Below, in pieces: positions 61,772 through 64,000 of a DNA stretch of 64,000 bases; position 1 is the first letter of the stretch, and every line of letters starts with the position of its first letter. Made by a program: the position numbers and the translations under genes. The notes below the pieces were generated by a model that saw only the letters and a program-made list of their open reading frames with translations, ran no database searches and was not told the DNA's origin. The stretch is from NCBI RefSeq assembly GCF_000381025.1, contig NZ_KB905824.1:62001-126000 (forward strand), in the 5' to 3' direction. Source of the stretch: Streptomyces sulphureus DSM 40104 (GTDB taxonomy: Bacteria > Actinomycetota > Actinomycetes > Streptomycetales > Streptomycetaceae).

Positions 61772-62232
61772 GACGGTGCGTCCGCGCCGCGCCTGGGCGT
61801 CGCCATCTGCTCGCCCAGACGCAGCACGCAGGTGTGGGCGGCCGTGGTGAGCGCGGCGAGATCGACGTCGCGGTCGGCCCGTACGGCGAGGAAGCTCTGG
61901 TCGCCGGCGCCGACGATCATGAGGAACCCGCCCTGGTAGGAGTTGATCGTCTCCTCCCAGGTGCCCTCCTCGCCGCTCATGGCGCGCTGCGCGTAACTGC
62001 GGGCCAGCGCCTGGATGCCGGAGGCCGCGGCAGCCATCGGCTCGGCGTCCGCCGTCTCCAGCTCCTTGGAGTGCGCCCGCCTGATGCCGTCGCCGGAGAG
62101 GAGCACGGCGGCGCGCGTGCCGGGGACGGCGTCGACGAGTTGCTGGTCGAGAATCCAGCCCAGGTCGTTCTCGACGTCGTATCGGGGGGTCTCACGGGAC
62201 GTTCGGGAGGTCATGGTCGCTGTGTCCTTCAC
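61768..62232 (-). CDS. cvnB: conservon roadblock/LC7 protein (CvnB)
   Basis: The 154-residue protein is a roadblock/LC7 domain: LGWILDQQLVDAVPGTRAAV, LLSGDGIRRAHSKEL and GGFLMIVGAGDQSFLAVRAD. Roadblock proteins regulate small GTPases, here CvnD. GTG at 62232 overlaps the kinase-like stop; an ATG at 62214 (MTSRTSRETPRYD) is an alternative start. Confidence 0.93.
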   Translation of the reverse strand: MKDTATMTSRTSRETPRYDVENDLGWILDQQLVDAVPGTRAAVLLSGDGIRRAHSKELETADAEPMAAAASGIQALARSYAQRAMSGEEGTWEETINSYQGGFLMIVGAGDQSFLAVRADRDVDLAALTTAAHTCVLRLGEQMATPRRGADAPS

Positions 62233-63722
62233 TCGACGTGCGGATCGCCGTCCGCGGCACCGGACTTGGGGCGGGGAGCGTTCTGCCAGGCACCCATGCG
62301 GGCGCCTGCCGACGACGGGTCGACTCGGGGTGCCGTCGCCGGTGGGAGCGGCGCCGGTGAGGAGCCGACTGCGGCGCCGCGCTTGCGCACAGGCAGGCCG
62401 TGACGGGTGCGGCGCTGGGGGGCAGCCTGCTCGTGGCCGGCCTGGTCCGGCGACGGATCGCGTTCCGGTTCCGGCGGGCTCTCCTCGCGCCGCGCGGTGG
62501 CGGACGCGGGGCTGGCGGGCTCGTGGGGTGCCCTGGCGGCGTCGGACGGTTCCGGGGCCGCCGGCGCCGGGTCTGCGGGGGCGGCGGGCTCCTCGGGGGC
62601 GGCCCGCTGGTGGACGGAGGGTTCCTCGCGCGCCTGGAGTCCGGGCGCGCGTACGGGCTGGGCGTCCGCGTCGTTCCCGTCCCGGGGGAGGGGCACGGCG
62701 GGGGCGCGGTGTGCGCCCGTCCGGCTCGCGGGGGCCTCGTCCTCGGGTGCGTCGGTGAGGAGTTGGGTGGGGATGGTGACCGTGACGCGGACGCCGGCGA
62801 GGCGGGAGCGGCGGTCGATGACGATGCGCAGGGCGTGGCGCTGCGCGATGCGTCCGGTGAAGGCGTAGCCGATGCGGGGCGGGTCGCCGAGGTCGCCGAC
62901 GCCGGCGGTGACTTCACCTGCGGCGAGCGCCTGGATGCGGGCCAACTCGTGGTCGCTTATGCCGCGTCCGCCGTCCTCGACGCAGACCGAGAGGCCGTTG
63001 GCCACCCGCATCGTGCTCACCTCGACGACGGAGCTGGACGGCGAGAGCGCGACCGCGTTCTCCAGGAGGTGCCCGAAGAGCTGGATCAGCGGCTCGACGG
63101 CCTGGGTGCGCACCGCGACCCGGGGGCGGTCGAGGAGGCGTACGCGCTGGTAGTCGGGCGCGGTGGAGAGGGCGCCGCGCAGCACGTCGTAGAGCGGGGT
63201 GGTGGGGCGCTGGCGTCCGGGGGCGCTGCCGGTGAGCACCCGCAGCGAGAAGAGCCAGCGGGCGAGGCTCTGCGCCTTGTGGTCGATCGGGAGGAGGCTG
63301 CCGAGGACCTCGGGGTCCTCGTGCTCGTGCTCCATGTCCTCGATCTGCTGCTGGAGTTGGTAGACGAGCGTGAGGAGGCGGTCGGCGACGCCGCGCAGCG
63401 CGTTCTCAGCGGACTCCTCGGCGCGCTCCTTCGCCTGGGCCGAGACCCCGCGGAAGGCATCCATCACCTCTTCGACCCGGGCGTCGAACCCGGTGCCCGC
63501 GAACCGGGGGGTCGCGGGGCCCGGGTCCTGCTCGGGGAGGCCGGTGCGGCGGGAGGCGAGCGCCGGGAGCCGACGTCGCACCAGGTGCGCCAACTCGGCG
63601 TCGCGCAGGTCCTCTTCGTGCTTGAGCCGCGCGGTGATCTGCGTCTGCCGCACCAGCAGCACCAGCAGCACCAGGGAGATCACCCCCATGGCGATGAGCG
63701 ACCAGGCCAGTATCTGCGTCAT
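62229..63722 (-). CDS. cvnA: conservon sensor histidine kinase-like protein (CvnA)
   Basis: The 497-residue protein has one N-terminal membrane segment (about residues 5-25), a coiled coil (to about 140), and an HATPase_c domain (about 185-320; LLENAVALSP as N box, VEDGGRGIS as G box). A disordered Pro/Ala/Glu-rich C-terminus of about 170 residues follows. The phospho-acceptor region (IDHKAQSLARW) is not a classical H-box. No response regulator is nearby, as usual for conservons. ATG at 63722 is preferred because GAGG lies five bases upstream; GTG at 63728 is the alternative. Confidence 0.92.
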   Translation of the reverse strand: MTQILAWSLIAMGVISLVLLVLLVRQTQITARLKHEEDLRDAELAHLVRRRLPALASRRTGLPEQDPGPATPRFAGTGFDARVEEVMDAFRGVSAQAKERAEESAENALRGVADRLLTLVYQLQQQIEDMEHEHEDPEVLGSLLPIDHKAQSLARWLFSLRVLTGSAPGRQRPTTPLYDVLRGALSTAPDYQRVRLLDRPRVAVRTQAVEPLIQLFGHLLENAVALSPSSSVVEVSTMRVANGLSVCVEDGGRGISDHELARIQALAAGEVTAGVGDLGDPPRIGYAFTGRIAQRHALRIVIDRRSRLAGVRVTVTIPTQLLTDAPEDEAPASRTGAHRAPAVPLPRDGNDADAQPVRAPGLQAREEPSVHQRAAPEEPAAPADPAPAAPEPSDAARAPHEPASPASATARREESPPEPERDPSPDQAGHEQAAPQRRTRHGLPVRKRGAAVGSSPAPLPPATAPRVDPSSAGARMGAWQNAPRPKSGAADGDPHVE

Positions 63723-64000
63723 CAGCACCTCGACCGGAAGACGGAGCGTTCACGGGCGGGCGCCGGGCAGCCGCCGCGCGGGTACGTCCTCGCGCGGGTT
63801 GCGGCGGCGCGACGGGCGGCGACGGCCCGCCGGCGGAGCGGCGGCGGGGGAGCGGCCATGGTGCCGGCCTGGTTCATGTGGTGCCGTACCTCGATCGCGC
63901 GTGGTGCCGAATGGTTCTGTCCGAGCCCCCGAAATCCCGTGTCGAACACGGGTCATGACGGCCCGTCGTGACGGACCGGCATCCGGTGATCGTACCGTCA
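63723..64000. other. upstream region of the conservon
   Basis: These 278 bases to the window edge should hold the conservon promoter. I see only unsupported open frames and no clear hexamers. Confidence 0.4.

Noticed and set aside
1..64000. tRNA or rRNA genes
   Set aside because: I looked for tRNA T-loop GGTTCGAATCC-like cores and CCA-proximal acceptor pairing in the intergenic regions and found none I could fold.

Overview
The window reads as chromosomal DNA of a Streptomyces-like actinomycete. G+C is very high and third codon positions are almost all G or C. Overlapping ATGA/GTGA stop-start pairs and GTG starts are frequent. Genus-typical families are present: a conservon, DUF397, SpoIIE-type phosphatase, CGNR, short HU, DUF3039 and an Scr1-type XRE remnant. 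From memory, the order helicase - malic enzyme - hup - murA - YqgE - DUF3039 - sugar ABC operon - beta-hexosaminidase - (further on) Lrp/hpd resembles the SCO2952 to SCO2927 stretch of S. coelicolor. No tRNA, rRNA, CRISPR array or insertion sequence was recognised.

Layout. 1-8.3 kb is an accessory-looking patch: a partial gene, an MFS exporter, a decayed XRE regulator beside an intact DUF397 gene, a GAF-SpoIIE phosphatase, a DJ-1/PfpI protein, a methyltransferase, a secreted trypsin-like protease with a small companion protein, and a membrane-protein remnant. 8.3-13.5 kb holds a HelD-like helicase, a sigma-R-type promoter with a short terminated transcript, a cold-shock protein, malic enzyme and HU. 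13.6-19.5 kb is a HAD/GntR/ABC importer module (2-aminoethylphosphonate- or polyamine-type) lying between hup and murA. 19.5-27.5 kb holds murA, YqgE, DUF3039 and a sugar ABC operon with a DasR-like dre site, followed by a GH20 hexosaminidase, which fits N-acetylglucosamine or chito-oligosaccharide uptake.

27.8-33.2 kb is a three-gene xanthine-dehydrogenase-like operon. Its FeS subunit carries a giant low-complexity N-terminus and its Mo-binding subunit lacks canonical active-site motifs. 36-38.8 kb is a compact sulfur module: LysR, cysteine dioxygenase and a YeiH-type exporter. 39-46.4 kb has a DEAD/DEAH helicase, IclR and CGNR regulators, a PDZ-less Lon-type protease and two alpha/beta hydrolases. 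46.8-52.5 kb has a four-gene osmoprotectant (OpuC-type) transporter overlapping an Lrp regulator that is divergent from hpd. 52.7-58.2 kb has a PadR/membrane-protein pair, a PAP2 phosphatase, a disulfide-type flavoprotein and a GlcD-like oxidase.

The right end (58.2-63.7 kb, minus strand) is a complete conservon: sensor kinase-like, roadblock, DUF742 and small GTPase-like genes, then two cytochromes P450. The first P450 lacks the ExxR motif, and its 3' end overlaps the second P450 by 169 bp in another frame. The best candidates for new biology are this conservon/P450 unit, the atypical Mo-hydroxylase operon, the sigma-R-driven small RNA candidate and the protease/companion pair.
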